A stretch of DNA of 64,000 nt from Gordonia amicalis NBRC 100051 = JCM 11271 (lineage in GTDB: Bacteria; Actinomycetota; Actinomycetes; Mycobacteriales; Mycobacteriaceae): contig NZ_BANS01000015.1 of NCBI RefSeq assembly GCF_000332995.1, forward strand, positions 124,001 through 188,000. Reading direction: 5' to 3'. The position numbers and the translations under genes were made by a program. Positions 1 through 7,876 of this stretch are shown one piece after another. The notes beneath the pieces were generated by a model that saw only the letters and a list, made by a program, of their open reading frames with translations, searched no databases and had not been told where the DNA came from. Each line of letters starts with the position of its first letter. Position 1 is the stretch's first letter.

Positions 1-2
1 AC

Positions 3-1163
3 GAGGCCTCAGCCGGCTGGATGATCACCGCGGCCGCCGCGGACGGGTCCGGCCGGACGTTTCGTGCGCGGACGCTCGTCCTGGCCGTCGGCCGTCTGTC
101 CGAGGCCAGGATTCCCGACATCGAGGGTCTCGGCGGGTTCCCCGGTCAGGTCGTCCACACGGCGGCCTGGCACGCCGACGTCGCCGTCGACGGGGCCCGG
201 GTCGGTGTCGTGGGCACCGGTGCGTCGGCGGTGCAGCTCGTCCCGCACCTGGCCGAGGCCGCCGAAGAGCTCGTCGTGTTCTGCCGGACCGCTCCCTACG
301 TGGTGCCTCGTGAGGATCGCCGTTACACCGCGGAGGAACGTGCCGCCCTGCTCGACCCGGAGGTCGCCGGCGAAATTCGCCACCAGCTCCTCACCGAGGC
401 CGACGGCGCCTTCCGGCAGCGACTGGGCCTGCATCCCGACATCGACGAGATCCGGGCGCGGGCCCGCGACCACCTCCACCGCCAGGTCGACGATCCGATG
501 TTGCGTGAACTCCTGACGCCCGACTACGAGATCGGATGCAAGAGAATCCTGCTCAGCGACGACTTCTATCCGTCGCTGCAGCGGCCGAACGTGGTCTTCG
601 AGCCGAGTGCGCTCGATTCCGTCACCGAATCGAAGGCCACCGCACGCAGCGGACGCACCTTCGACCTCGACGTCCTCGTGATGGCAACGGGTTTCGAGTC
701 CGCGCGGCCGCCCGCGGCGAGCCGCGTCGTCGGCCGGGCGGGACTACGTTTGTCCGAGCACTGGTCGTCGGGGATGACCTCGTATGCGTCGACCGTCGTC
801 AGCGGATTCCCCAACATGTTCGTCCTCGACGGGCCGAATGCGGCGCTCGGCCACAACTCGGCGATCTACATGATCGAGACGCAGCTCGACTATGTGCTCG
901 GCGCTCTGGAGTTCCTCGGGGACAGTGACGTGGGGGCATTGGAGGTCTCGCCCGAGGCCGAGGCCGCCTACACTCGCGAGATCGACGAGCGCAGTGCGTC
1001 GACCGTGTGGCTGACCGGTTGCGACAGTTGGTATGTCGACCCGGACAGCGGACGTCTCACGCTGCTCTGGCCGGGTACCGCGGCGTCGTTCCGCGAACGC
1101 AACGGGACCTTCGACCCCGCGCCGTACCTGACCAGTCGTGATCCTTCGGAAGGGGAACGATGA
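3..1163 (+). CDS. Flavin-containing (Baeyer-Villiger-type) monooxygenase, C-terminal part
   Basis: The reading frame is open from the left edge, so the N-terminal FAD-binding Rossmann motif lies outside the window. What remains shows the signature F-x-G-x3-H-x3-W ([11 protein letters not shown]), the second dinucleotide-binding motif [18 protein letters not shown] for NADPH, and the late ATG motif ([10 protein letters not shown]). Known family: NADPH- and FAD-dependent enzymes that insert one oxygen into ketones (Baeyer-Villiger) or hydroxylate N/S atoms; BVMOs usually have P or D after the W of the motif, whereas here it is H, so the exact reaction is open. Its stop overlaps the ATG of the next gene by four bases (ATGA), so the two are probably co-translated. 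Substrate unknown. Confidence 0.85.
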   Translation, partial: EASAGWMITAAAADGSGRTFRARTLVLAVGRLSEARIPDIEGLGGFPGQVVHTAAWHADVAVDGARVGVVGTGASAVQLVPHLAEAAEELVVFCRTAPYVVPREDRRYTAEERAALLDPEVAGEIRHQLLTEADGAFRQRLGLHPDIDEIRARARDHLHRQVDDPMLRELLTPDYEIGCKRILLSDDFYPSLQRPNVVFEPSALDSVTESKATARSGRTFDLDVLVMATGFESARPPAASRVVGRAGLRLSEHWSSGMTSYASTVVSGFPNMFVLDGPNAALGHNSAIYMIETQLDYVLGALEFLGDSDVGALEVSPEAEAAYTREIDERSASTVWLTGCDSWYVDPDSGRLTLLWPGTAASFRERNGTFDPAPYLTSRDPSEGER

Positions 1164-2467
1164 CCGACCTCAGCATCCCCACGGTGAGGGATGAGGCTGT
1201 GGAACATCCTGCCGCGGAACGTCCTTCGCGGGAGGCGATCGATACCGCCCTGGCCGCTGCCGCGGCGCGCGAGTCCATCGACATCGACCAGGCGGTCACG
1301 CTGCTGTCTTGTGCGGGTGCGGATCTCGTCCGCCTGCAGTCGATCGCCGGTGCGATTCGCGACGAGGGGCTCGACGCGGTCGGGCGTTCGCGTCAGGTCA
1401 CGTACTCGCGCAAGGTGTTCATCCCGCTGACCCGGCTGTGCCGGGACCGGTGTCACTACTGCACGTTCGTGACGGTGCCCGGCAAACTCGCCCGGGCCGG
1501 CGAGGGGTTGTACCTCGAACTCGACGAGGTCGTCGACCTCGCCCGTCGGGGTGCCGAACTCGGCTGCAAAGAGGCGTTGTTCACGCTCGGTGACCGTCCC
1601 GAGGACCGGTGGCCGGAGGCGCGCGAATGGCTTGCCGCGCGCGGCTATTCGTCGACCCTCGACTACGTTCGCGCGGCGGCCGTGGCCGTGCTGACCGAGA
1701 CCGGCCTGCTGCCACATCTGAATCCGGGGGTGATGAGCCTCGAGGAGATCCTGCGTCTGCGTCCGGTGGCCCCGTCGATGGGCATGATGCTCGAGACCAC
1801 GTCGCGCCGTCTGTACACCGAGAAGCGGCAACCGCACTACGGCAGCCCGGACAAGGACCCGCTGGTCCGGATGCAGGTGCTGCGCGACGCCGGGACCGCG
1901 CGGGTCCCGTTCACGACCGGCATCCTCGTCGGGATCGGCGAATCACTGTACGAGCGAGCCGAATCCCTGCTCGCCATCGCGAAGGTGCACGCCGCGGGCG
2001 GTCACATCCAGGAGGTGATCGTGCAGAACTTCCGGGCCAAGCTCGACACCGCGATGCGATCCACCCCCGACGCGGAGAAGACCGAGTTCCTCGCGGCGGT
2101 CGCCGTAGCGCGCATCGTCCTCGGACCGCACATGCGGGTGCAGGCGCCGCCGAACCTGGTGTCGCCGGCCGAGTGTGCCGCGCTCATCGCCTCCGGCATC
2201 GACGACTGGGGTGGGGTGTCGCCGCTGACCCCCGACCACGTGAACCCCGAACGTCCCTGGCCGAATCTGGATGCGCTGGCCGCCCGCACCGCCGAGTCGG
2301 ATTTCGTTCTCACCGAACGGATCACAGCGCAGCCGACGTATGTGCTCGACGCCCCGGACTGGATCGACCCGGCACTCGCACACCATGTGGCCGCGCTTGC
2401 CGACCCGTCGACCGGCCTCGCCGTCGACACGTGCCCGGTGCCGCGTCCGTGGCCCGCGGTGGCCTGA
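1160..2467 (+). CDS. cofG: CofG-like radical SAM 7,8-didemethyl-8-hydroxy-5-deazariboflavin (Fo) synthase half, stand-alone
   Basis: This 435-residue protein matches the CofG half of the F420-precursor (Fo) synthase. It has the radical SAM cluster motif C-x3-C-x2-C ([11 protein letters not shown]) around residue 90, and family blocks such as [34 protein letters not shown] and [17 protein letters not shown]. In actinobacteria Fo synthase is normally FbiC, one chain of about 850 residues with CofG and CofH fused; here the frame ends cleanly after the CofG part and genes on the other strand follow, so no CofH half is adjacent. It overlaps the upstream monooxygenase by ATGA. It could be a specialised paralogue, or a split enzyme with CofH elsewhere. 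Family assignment is firm; role in F420 synthesis is inferred. Confidence 0.85.
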   Translation: MTDLSIPTVRDEAVEHPAAERPSREAIDTALAAAAARESIDIDQAVTLLSCAGADLVRLQSIAGAIRDEGLDAVGRSRQVTYSRKVFIPLTRLCRDRCHYCTFVTVPGKLARAGEGLYLELDEVVDLARRGAELGCKEALFTLGDRPEDRWPEAREWLAARGYSSTLDYVRAAAVAVLTETGLLPHLNPGVMSLEEILRLRPVAPSMGMMLETTSRRLYTEKRQPHYGSPDKDPLVRMQVLRDAGTARVPFTTGILVGIGESLYERAESLLAIAKVHAAGGHIQEVIVQNFRAKLDTAMRSTPDAEKTEFLAAVAVARIVLGPHMRVQAPPNLVSPAECAALIASGIDDWGGVSPLTPDHVNPERPWPNLDALAARTAESDFVLTERITAQPTYVLDAPDWIDPALAHHVAALADPSTGLAVDTCPVPRPWPAVA

Positions 2468-2474
2468 GCCGTCG

Positions 2475-2543
2475 TCAGGAGTTCGCGGCGCGGCCCAGGG
2501 CCTGCGTCAGGTCGTCGATGGCGATCTTGGTCGGTCTGCTCAT
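2475..2543 (-). CDS. Translationally coupled micro-ORF (22 aa), unknown
   Basis: An ATG at 2543 overlaps the stop of the DUF3703 gene in the ATGA arrangement and opens a 22-residue frame (begins MSRPTKIAIDD, ends GRAANS) before a TGA. No recognised domain. It may be a real micro-peptide, the remnant of a deleted fourth gene of the metal operon, or chance. It ends eight bases short of the convergent cofG stop. Confidence 0.35.
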   Translation of the reverse strand: MSRPTKIAIDDLTQALGRAANS

Positions 2544-2881
2544 GCGTTCAACGTGGCCGCTATGTCGCCGGGGATCGGCATCGGCGTCATCAGGCCGGCG
2601 TCGACCCGACCGGTGTTCCCCTCTGGGTAGCGGCCGGTCAATGATCCCGGTGCGGCGACGACGATTCGCACCACCTGTCCGATCGCTTCTCGTCGATCAT
2701 GTTGCCGGACGGCGAATCTGAACATCGAAATGTGGTTGCAGGTGTGCAGCCACGGGTCTGGCTGAGACACGATGTGGGCGCGTTCGAGATGGCGCCACCG
2801 CTCGTCGGGTCGGGTGGTGGCCGCTGCCGCCGCCATCTCCGAGCGGTACAACGCTCTCGCGGTGTCACTGATGCGAGCCAT
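2540..2881 (-). CDS. DUF3703 family protein
   Basis: A 113-residue protein with the DUF3703 pattern: an N-terminal helix rich in Ala and Arg, RWRHLERAHIVSQ, a central H-x3-H-like HTCNHISM segment, and the C-terminal PEGNTG and MPIPGDI blocks. Biochemical function is not established; genes of this family commonly sit beside ArsR/CmtR regulators and cation efflux genes, as here. Its start lies 17 bases inside the upstream cation transporter gene, and its stop overlaps the next micro-ORF, so it is the third member of a tightly coupled operon. A role in metal homeostasis is inferred from context only. Confidence 0.75.
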   Translation of the reverse strand: MARISDTARALYRSEMAAAAATTRPDERWRHLERAHIVSQPDPWLHTCNHISMFRFAVRQHDRREAIGQVVRIVVAAPGSLTGRYPEGNTGRVDAGLMTPMPIPGDIAATLNA

Positions 2882-3581
2882 GAGTGTTCTCCTCGTCGCA
2901 GCACGTGCATTGGTCGTCCGTGTTGTCCCTGATGCCGGTGGCGCAGCATGCGTCTCCCCGCCACGCGTTCCTTCCCTCGCGGACCGCCACCGCAGCGATC
3001 ACCAGAGCCGCGACCGGATCGGCCCACGACCACCCGAACAGACTGTTGAATGCCAAACCGGCCAGCAGCACGGCGGACAGATAGGTACAGAGCAGTGTTT
3101 GTTTGGAGTCGGCGACCGCACTGGCAGAACCCAACTCCCGACCGGTGCGTCGTTCAGCCCACGACAGCAGCGGCATGATCACCAGACTGACTGCGGCCAA
3201 GGCGATTCCGATGGACGAGTGTCGTGCCTGCTCACCGAGGCCGAGCAGCGAACGAAGCGACTCGACGGTCACGTAGGCCGCCAGGGCGAAGAAGGAGAAA
3301 GCGATGACCCGAAGTGCGGTCTTCTCCCGCCGTGCGGGGTCGCCGCCGGCGAACTGCCAGGCGACCGCGGCGGCCGAGGAGACCTCGATGACCGAATCGA
3401 GTCCGAAGCCGATCAGCGCGCCGGACGAAACACGTGCGCCCTCGCTGATCGCGATCACGGCCTCGATCACGTTGTAGGCGATGGTCGCCGTGACCAGCCA
3501 TCGAATCCGACGCTGCAGCAGATCACGCCGGTCGATGCTCATCGACGGGGGTCCCGTCGACATGCCGGATTCGGAGACCAT
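2865..3581 (-). CDS. Cation efflux (CDF-like) membrane transporter with Cys/His-rich tail
   Basis: The 238-residue protein has about six hydrophobic segments between residues 25 and 205 and resembles small cation-diffusion-facilitator-type transporters that export divalent or soft metals from the cytoplasm. Conserved acidic/polar positions occur in FGLDSVIEV and WADPVAALV. The C-terminal tail is rich in Cys and His (DACCATG, QCTCCDEE, THGSHQ), a plausible metal-binding site. The start was placed at ATG 3581 because it overlaps the regulator's TGA by one base (TGATG), the usual coupling for this module; a longer frame from 3617 exists. It is the second gene of the ArsR operon. Metal specificity cannot be read from sequence. 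Confidence 0.82.
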   Translation of the reverse strand: MVSESGMSTGPPSMSIDRRDLLQRRIRWLVTATIAYNVIEAVIAISEGARVSSGALIGFGLDSVIEVSSAAAVAWQFAGGDPARREKTALRVIAFSFFALAAYVTVESLRSLLGLGEQARHSSIGIALAAVSLVIMPLLSWAERRTGRELGSASAVADSKQTLLCTYLSAVLLAGLAFNSLFGWSWADPVAALVIAAVAVREGRNAWRGDACCATGIRDNTDDQCTCCDEENTHGSHQ

Positions 3582-3916
3582 CAGCAACACCCGGTGGTCG
3601 CGGAGTCGTCGCAACAATCAGGGTCCACCGCCAAGACCAGGCCGAGTAGATCGTCGAGAGCATGGCCGATGCGCTTGTCGGCGAGTTCGTACCGCGAACG
3701 TCGACCTTCGGGCACCGCCACCACCAGGCCGCATCCCCGCAGGCAGGCAAGGTGATTCGACAGCGTCTGTCTCGACACGCCGATGGCGTCGGCCAGTTCC
3801 GAGGGAAATGCCCCGCCGCTTCGTAGGCGCAGCAGGACCTGTGTTCGTGTCACGTCGGACAGGGCGTGGCCGAATCTGGTGAGCGCGTCGCGCTGCGAGG
3901 TCGCCACGGTGTTCAT
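3581..3916 (-). CDS. ArsR/SmtB-family metal-sensing repressor (CmtR-like)
   Basis: This 111-residue protein carries a winged helix-turn-helix: LSDVTRTQVLLRLRSGG, the recognition helix region IGVSRQTLSNHLACLRGCGLV and the wing PEGRRSRYELAD. Members repress metal-efflux operons and release DNA on metal binding. Cysteines are in the recognition-helix end (ACLRGCG) and in a C-terminal cluster (DPDCCDDS, TTGCC), the pattern of Cd/Pb-type CmtR sensors, though the true ligands are not proven. It is the first gene of an operon with a cation transporter and DUF3703, and an inverted repeat lies directly upstream of its ATG, suggesting autoregulation. Confidence 0.88.
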   Translation of the reverse strand: MNTVATSQRDALTRFGHALSDVTRTQVLLRLRSGGAFPSELADAIGVSRQTLSNHLACLRGCGLVVAVPEGRRSRYELADKRIGHALDDLLGLVLAVDPDCCDDSATTGCC

Positions 3917-3926
3917 GGAGGTGACG

Positions 3927-3960
3927 GTACACCGGATTCTGTATTCAGGAAACGGTGTAC
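3927..3960 (-). promoter_or_regulatory. Candidate ArsR operator upstream of the metal operon
   Basis: Perfect 8-base inverted repeat GTACACCG-N18-CGGTGTAC ending 11 bases before the regulator's start codon. The spacer contains an AT-richer TATTCA-type element. Position and symmetry fit a dimeric ArsR operator overlapping the promoter; binding is inferred. Confidence 0.55.
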
Positions 3961-3979
3961 TCGGTTCGCCGTCGCCGGT

Positions 3980-4375
3980 TCAGTGCACCGATCCATCGAC
4001 GATCGGTGCGAGCGCCTCGTACCCGCCGATCACATCGGTCGCGCGATGCAATCCGAGGTCGTGAAGCGCCGCGGCCGCCAGGCTCGACGTGTAACCCTGC
4101 TGGCACAGGATGATCCACCGCACATCGTGGTCGACGGCTTGGGGGATGCGTGCGTCGCTGGCCGGGTCGCATCGCCATTCGAGGACGTTGCGCTCGATGA
4201 CCAGTGACCCCTGGGCCTCGCCCTCCGCGGCGCGCTGGGCCGCCGGTCGGATGTCGACGAGGACGGCGCCGGCCGCGAGTTCGTCGGGCACCGATGCGGC
4301 GTCGATCCGTTCGATACGTTCGCGGGCCGCGGCGAGGACGTCGTCGATGGTGCGCGGAGCGGGCTTGTCGCTCAT
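3980..4375 (-). CDS. Rhodanese-like sulfurtransferase
   Basis: A single rhodanese domain of 131 residues: VDIRPAAQRAAEGEAQGS near the start, the active-site loop with catalytic cysteine in ILCQQGYTSS around residue 96, and GGYEAL near the end. Rhodanese domains transfer sulfane sulfur through a cysteine persulfide. The start at ATG 4375 overlaps the stop of the cysteine dioxygenase gene (ATGA); the open frame continues upstream but that part is antisense-type sequence inside the dioxygenase gene. Pairing with cysteine dioxygenase and a polycysteine leader points to disposal or recycling of cysteine sulfur. Confidence 0.88.
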   Translation of the reverse strand: MSDKPAPRTIDDVLAAARERIERIDAASVPDELAAGAVLVDIRPAAQRAAEGEAQGSLVIERNVLEWRCDPASDARIPQAVDHDVRWIILCQQGYTSSLAAAALHDLGLHRATDVIGGYEALAPIVDGSVH

Positions 4376-4965
4376 TCGGGTTCGTCGGTCAGGACCGTGC
4401 GGGTACGACGCAGGTGGCCGGCGTCGGCCACCTCGTAGTACGACATCGCGGTCAGCGGCGGCGAATAGGCGTGCACACTCAGCGTCGGGCCGGTCACCTC
4501 GACCGTCGGGTTCTTCACGACGTCGTGCACCCATCCGAGCGGGAAGGCGGCCTGGTCGCCGGCATCGAGAACGCGCACAGCCAGATCGTCCCCCGTCCAG
4601 TGGTACTCCCGCAAGGACCCCGACAGGACGGTCAGCGCACCGAGGGAGCCGGCATGGTCGTGGAGTTCGGTGGCCTCGCCGGGAGTCCAGCTGATGAGCC
4701 ACAGGTCGAGGTCGTCGTCCGCATACAGGCGCGTCGACCATCGGTGGGTGGTGTCCCACTCGGCCGGGAGAAGTGTGTCGTGACGGCCGTCGAGCACATC
4801 GGCCACCCCCTGGTCGGTGATGCGCAGAAGGTCGGCCGGCCGCAGGTGCGTCGGCAGGTGGGTTCGTGTCCGCGGCGCGATCGCGGTCACCGGGCCTCGG
4901 GTGCTCGGGGTGACGTTCTTCGGTGGGGAAGCGGCGATCGAGGCGCGAGCCAGGGTCGAGGTCAT
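4372..4965 (-). CDS. Cysteine dioxygenase family protein (cupin)
   Basis: The 197-residue protein has the type I cysteine dioxygenase cupin core: TELHDHAGSLGALTVLSG supplies the H-x-H iron ligands around residue 100, and GWVHDV the third histidine. These non-haem iron enzymes oxidise L-cysteine to cysteine sulfinate in the cytoplasm. The ATG at 4965 is preceded by AAGGA at a suitable distance. It is first in a two-gene operon with a rhodanese, and the short upstream ORF ending in a Cys-Cys run (5014-5034) suggests that transcription or translation responds to cysteine supply. Confidence 0.88.
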   Translation of the reverse strand: MTSTLARASIAASPPKNVTPSTRGPVTAIAPRTRTHLPTHLRPADLLRITDQGVADVLDGRHDTLLPAEWDTTHRWSTRLYADDDLDLWLISWTPGEATELHDHAGSLGALTVLSGSLREYHWTGDDLAVRVLDAGDQAAFPLGWVHDVVKNPTVEVTGPTLSVHAYSPPLTAMSYYEVADAGHLRRTRTVLTDEPE

Positions 4966-5013
4966 GGCAGATCCTTGAGAGGGGAGTGGATGTGCGGGTC
5001 GGGGCTGATCAGG

Positions 5014-5034
5014 TCAGCGACAGCACATACACAT
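5014..5034 (-). CDS. Polycysteine leader peptide MCMCCR
   Basis: A six-codon ORF (Met-Cys-Met-Cys-Cys-Arg-stop) lies 48 bases upstream of the cysteine dioxygenase start on the same strand. Short, often leaderless ORFs with runs of cysteine codons before cysteine-related operons are known in mycobacteria as cysteine-responsive attenuators; three of the six codons here are Cys. An 8-base palindrome CTGATCAG directly follows the stop. The frame is open further upstream, so the initiation codon at 5034 is the most economical choice but not proven. Confidence 0.6.
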   Translation of the reverse strand: MCMCCR

Positions 5035-5418
5035 CGACCGCGGGGTCGGTTCGAGCCCCGGAACGGCCCACCGGCCGGAACGGGGACGGTCTACAGCGAC
5101 CGGATTCGACACGACGATCATGCCGCCGAGAATGCCCGACGCCTCGGCCGGAGTCGAGAATTGTCGGCACACTGAGCGAAAGTCGCCCGTCATGCCGGTG
5201 GGCATCCGCTCATCGATGTGATCCTCGTTACAGCAAGGCCTTCTGTATGTCCTGGAGCCGGGGGCCGATTTCGTCGTGGACACCACCGCAGCGGATACTG
5301 TGGGATGCGATTCGACCAGCCCTCGGATCGCGCCGGCGCCGACGCCGGAGAGTTGTTCGACGCCGAGCTGCTCACCCCGTCGCGCCGACAACGATCTTCC
5401 CTAGCGAAGGAGTGAGTG
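5035..5418. other. Intergenic region between the sulfur operon leader and ferredoxin
   Basis: This divergent spacer of about 380 bases should hold promoters for both sides. On the + strand a -10-like TACTGT at 5296-5301 lies about 115 bases before the ferredoxin gene, without a convincing -35. Open frames crossing the region on both strands show no recognisable protein similarity. Confidence 0.4.
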
Positions 5419-5745
5419 GTGACCTACATCATCGCGGAGCCTTGCGTCGACGTCCTGGACAAGGCTTGCGTGGAGGAATGCCCCGTCGACTGCATCTACG
5501 AGGGTGAGCGCATGCTCTACATCCAGCCGGATGAGTGCGTCGACTGTGGTGCGTGCGAGCCGGTGTGCCCGGTCGAGGCGATCTTCTACGAGGACGATGT
5601 CCCGGATGAGTGGGAGCCCTACGTCAGCGCTAACGCCGACTTCTTCGACGACCTCGGCTCGCCCGGTGGCGCCAGCAAGGTCGGCAAGACCGATGCCGAC
5701 CCGACCTTCATCAAGGGCCTGCCGCCGATGAACCAAGAAGACTGA
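5419..5745 (+). CDS. fdxA: Seven-iron type ferredoxin FdxA/FdxC
   Basis: A 108-residue acidic ferredoxin with two cluster motifs: the N-terminal part has C-x7-C-x3-C-P (CVDVLDKACVEECP) and the second has CVDCGACEPVCP, the layout of actinobacterial 3Fe-4S/4Fe-4S ferredoxins. The C-terminal extension ADFFDDLGSPGGASKVG is typical of the mycobacterial FdxC group. It carries electrons in the cytoplasm, with partner unknown. Two adjacent GTG codons (5416 and 5419) could start translation; 5419 is preferred because the GAAGGAG ribosome site then has normal spacing. It is followed 63 bases later by dapC, as in other Mycobacteriales. Confidence 0.93.
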   Translation: MTYIIAEPCVDVLDKACVEECPVDCIYEGERMLYIQPDECVDCGACEPVCPVEAIFYEDDVPDEWEPYVSANADFFDDLGSPGGASKVGKTDADPTFIKGLPPMNQED

Positions 5746-5808
5746 CAGCCGACGACGACCGACGGTACGACGCAGACAGACAGTACGAAGAAGACAGAGC
5801 GGCCCGCA

Positions 5809-6951
5809 GTGAGCACACCCATTTCCCGCGCAGCAGCGCCGCTCCGCGTGTCGACGACGCGCGTGAGCGGTCGGCTGCCCGATTTCCCGTGGGACACCCT
5901 CGCGGGTGCGAAAGCCACGGCGCAGTCCCATCCCGACGGCATCGTCGACCTGTCGGTCGGCACGCCGGTGGATCCGGTGCCGGCGCTCATCCGGGACGCG
6001 CTTACCGACGCCTCCGGGTTCCCGGGGTACCCGACCACCATCGGCACCACCGAGCTCCGTGAGGCCGCTGCGGAGTCGCTGACCCGGCGTCACGGTGTCA
6101 CCGGGCTCGACGAGTCGGGCATCCTCCCGGTGATCGGCACCAAGGAGGCGATCGCCGGCCTGGCGTCGACCTTCGGCCTGGGACCGGGGGACGAGGTCGT
6201 GATCCCCGAGGTGGCCTACCCGACCTACGAGGTGAGTGCGCTGCTGGCCGGTGCTCGGCCGGTGCGGGCGGATTCGACCGTCGCGCTGGGGCCGTCGAAG
6301 CCCGCGCTGATGTTCATCAACTCGCCGTCGAACCCGACGGGCAAGATCCTCGGCGTCGACCACCTGCGCAAGGTCGTCGGATGGGCACGTGAACGCGGCA
6401 CCGTCGTGGTGTCCGACGAGTGCTACCTCGGCTTGAGCTGGGAGGGCGAACCGCTGTCGATCCTCGACCCGCGGGTGTGCGACGGCAACCACACCGGTCT
6501 GCTGGCCGTGCACTCGCTGTCGAAGATCTCCAACCTCGCGTCGTACCGTGCCGGCTTCTTCGCCGGTGACCCCGAGCTCATCGCCGAACTCCTCGCGGTG
6601 CGCAAGCACGCCGGCTTGATGCTGCCGTTCCCGATCCAGGGGGCCATGACCGCAGCCCTCCGCGACGACGCGCACGTCGACGAACAGCGTGCGCGCTACG
6701 CGGATCGTCGTCGTAGGTTGCTGGCCGCGGTCGAGGCGGCCGGGTTCCGCATCGACCATTCCGAGGCGGGTCTCTACCTCTGGGCCACCCGTGACGAGCC
6801 GTGCCGCGACACCGTCGCCTGGCTCGCCGAACGCGGAATCCTCTGTGCGCCCGGCGATTTCTACGGTCCGGCAGGGCAGAAGCACGTCCGCATGGCACTC
6901 ACCGCCACCGACGAGCGCATCGCGGCGGCAGCGGCGCGGCTCGCGGGCTGA
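5809..6951 (+). CDS. dapC: N-succinyldiaminopimelate aminotransferase DapC
   Basis: A 380-residue fold-type I PLP aminotransferase: substrate loop SPSNPTGK at residues 172-179, the PLP lysine in HSLSK (K239) and YRAGFFAGDP. DapC transaminates N-succinyl-2-amino-6-ketopimelate with glutamate in the lysine/diaminopimelate route. Assignment to DapC rather than another aminotransferase rests on the fdxA-dapC gene order conserved in mycobacteria and on overall length. GTG start. The other two steps of the succinylase branch, dapD and dapE, are 3-5 kb downstream in this window. Confidence 0.9.
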   Translation: MSTPISRAAAPLRVSTTRVSGRLPDFPWDTLAGAKATAQSHPDGIVDLSVGTPVDPVPALIRDALTDASGFPGYPTTIGTTELREAAAESLTRRHGVTGLDESGILPVIGTKEAIAGLASTFGLGPGDEVVIPEVAYPTYEVSALLAGARPVRADSTVALGPSKPALMFINSPSNPTGKILGVDHLRKVVGWARERGTVVVSDECYLGLSWEGEPLSILDPRVCDGNHTGLLAVHSLSKISNLASYRAGFFAGDPELIAELLAVRKHAGLMLPFPIQGAMTAALRDDAHVDEQRARYADRRRRLLAAVEAAGFRIDHSEAGLYLWATRDEPCRDTVAWLAERGILCAPGDFYGPAGQKHVRMALTATDERIAAAAARLAG

Positions 6952-6972
6952 CGATCTCCCTCCGCGGGGTGC

Positions 6973-7629
6973 CTAGAGCAATGCACCGGGTGACGCCGGA
7001 CTGAAATTGCTCGGCACGGTGATGGGCGCTGCCAGCATGCCGGCGGCGGCGTCGGTGAGGAACACGCCGAACTCATCCCACTGTGGAGGTGTCCTGTCCG
7101 CGGCGACCGCCGCCTCGTACTCCGCGCACACATCGATCACCATCCTCGACAGAAGCCAGATACGCCCGGTGATGACACCGCTCGGCACCGACATGGCCTG
7201 CACGATCGCGGCCACCAGCTCGTCGACCACGGAGTCGACTCTGGCCACGTCCGTCACGATGGCTGCCAACGCCGGGACGTCTCGCGCCTGAAGCACGAAC
7301 CGAGCGCGCCACGACGGTACGGGGAGTCCGCCGAGATACCTGGTGACGGGCTGGATCAGGCAACGGAGGAGGTCGGGGATGGCCGGATCGGCCGGGAGTT
7401 CGGCCATCATCTGTGACCGCAGTGCACGCGTGTGCTGGGAATGGCGTTCGACCAGTTCGCGAAGCAGGTTCTCGCGCCCACCGAAGTGGTAGCTGATCGC
7501 CGAATGATTCGCGTTACCCGCATGCATGCAGATCTTCCGGTTCGAGACCGAGTCGATTCCCTCGGTCGCGAACAGTTGCTCGGCGGCATCGAGCAACGCT
7601 CGCCGCGCCTGATCACCGTGCTTCGCCAT
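6973..7629 (-). CDS. TetR-family transcriptional regulator
   Basis: The 218-residue protein has the TetR N-terminal HTH at residues 5-50 (RRALLDAAEQLFATEG; the recognition segment NHSAISYHFGGRENLLREL) and a helical ligand-binding domain containing repeated small hydrophobic helices and PSWRARFVLQARDVP. It is transcribed divergently from the duplicated membrane protein gene and an imperfect 20-base palindrome lies in the shared spacer, so it probably represses that gene and itself. Ligand unknown. Confidence 0.88.
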   Translation of the reverse strand: MAKHGDQARRALLDAAEQLFATEGIDSVSNRKICMHAGNANHSAISYHFGGRENLLRELVERHSQHTRALRSQMMAELPADPAIPDLLRCLIQPVTRYLGGLPVPSWRARFVLQARDVPALAAIVTDVARVDSVVDELVAAIVQAMSVPSGVITGRIWLLSRMVIDVCAEYEAAVAADRTPPQWDEFGVFLTDAAAGMLAAPITVPSNFSPASPGALL

Positions 7630-7709
7630 GGATTGTCTCCTTCATGCGCGTCGGGTCCCGCGCCGGCCGAAAGCCTACGACGAGGGTCACACCGCTCCAT
7701 GCTCGCCAG

Positions 7710-7729
7710 TTTAAGACACGTGGCGTAAA
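7710..7729. promoter_or_regulatory. Candidate TetR operator
   Basis: TTTAAGACACGTGGCGTAAA is palindromic at 8 of 10 base pairs, centred on CACGTG, between the divergent TetR and membrane-protein genes. It overlaps a TAAATT element that could be the -10 of the rightward gene. Operator role is inferred from position. Confidence 0.5.
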
Positions 7730-7876
7730 TTGGGGGAGTCGCCGCAGCAGCGGAAGCGGACTTCACGTGCACCACTCGCGTATGCGCGGTCCGGGAGCGC
7801 GGGCGGCCAGATTCTCAGACATCCAGGAGGTTTTCGTGGCCACACCAGCGCCGGCCCACACCGACGACGCCCGCCG

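Noticed and set aside
5014-5391. 125-residue minus-strand frame ending in the Cys-rich leader
   Set aside because: No family similarity in the upstream part; only the last six codons (MCMCCR) are supported by context.
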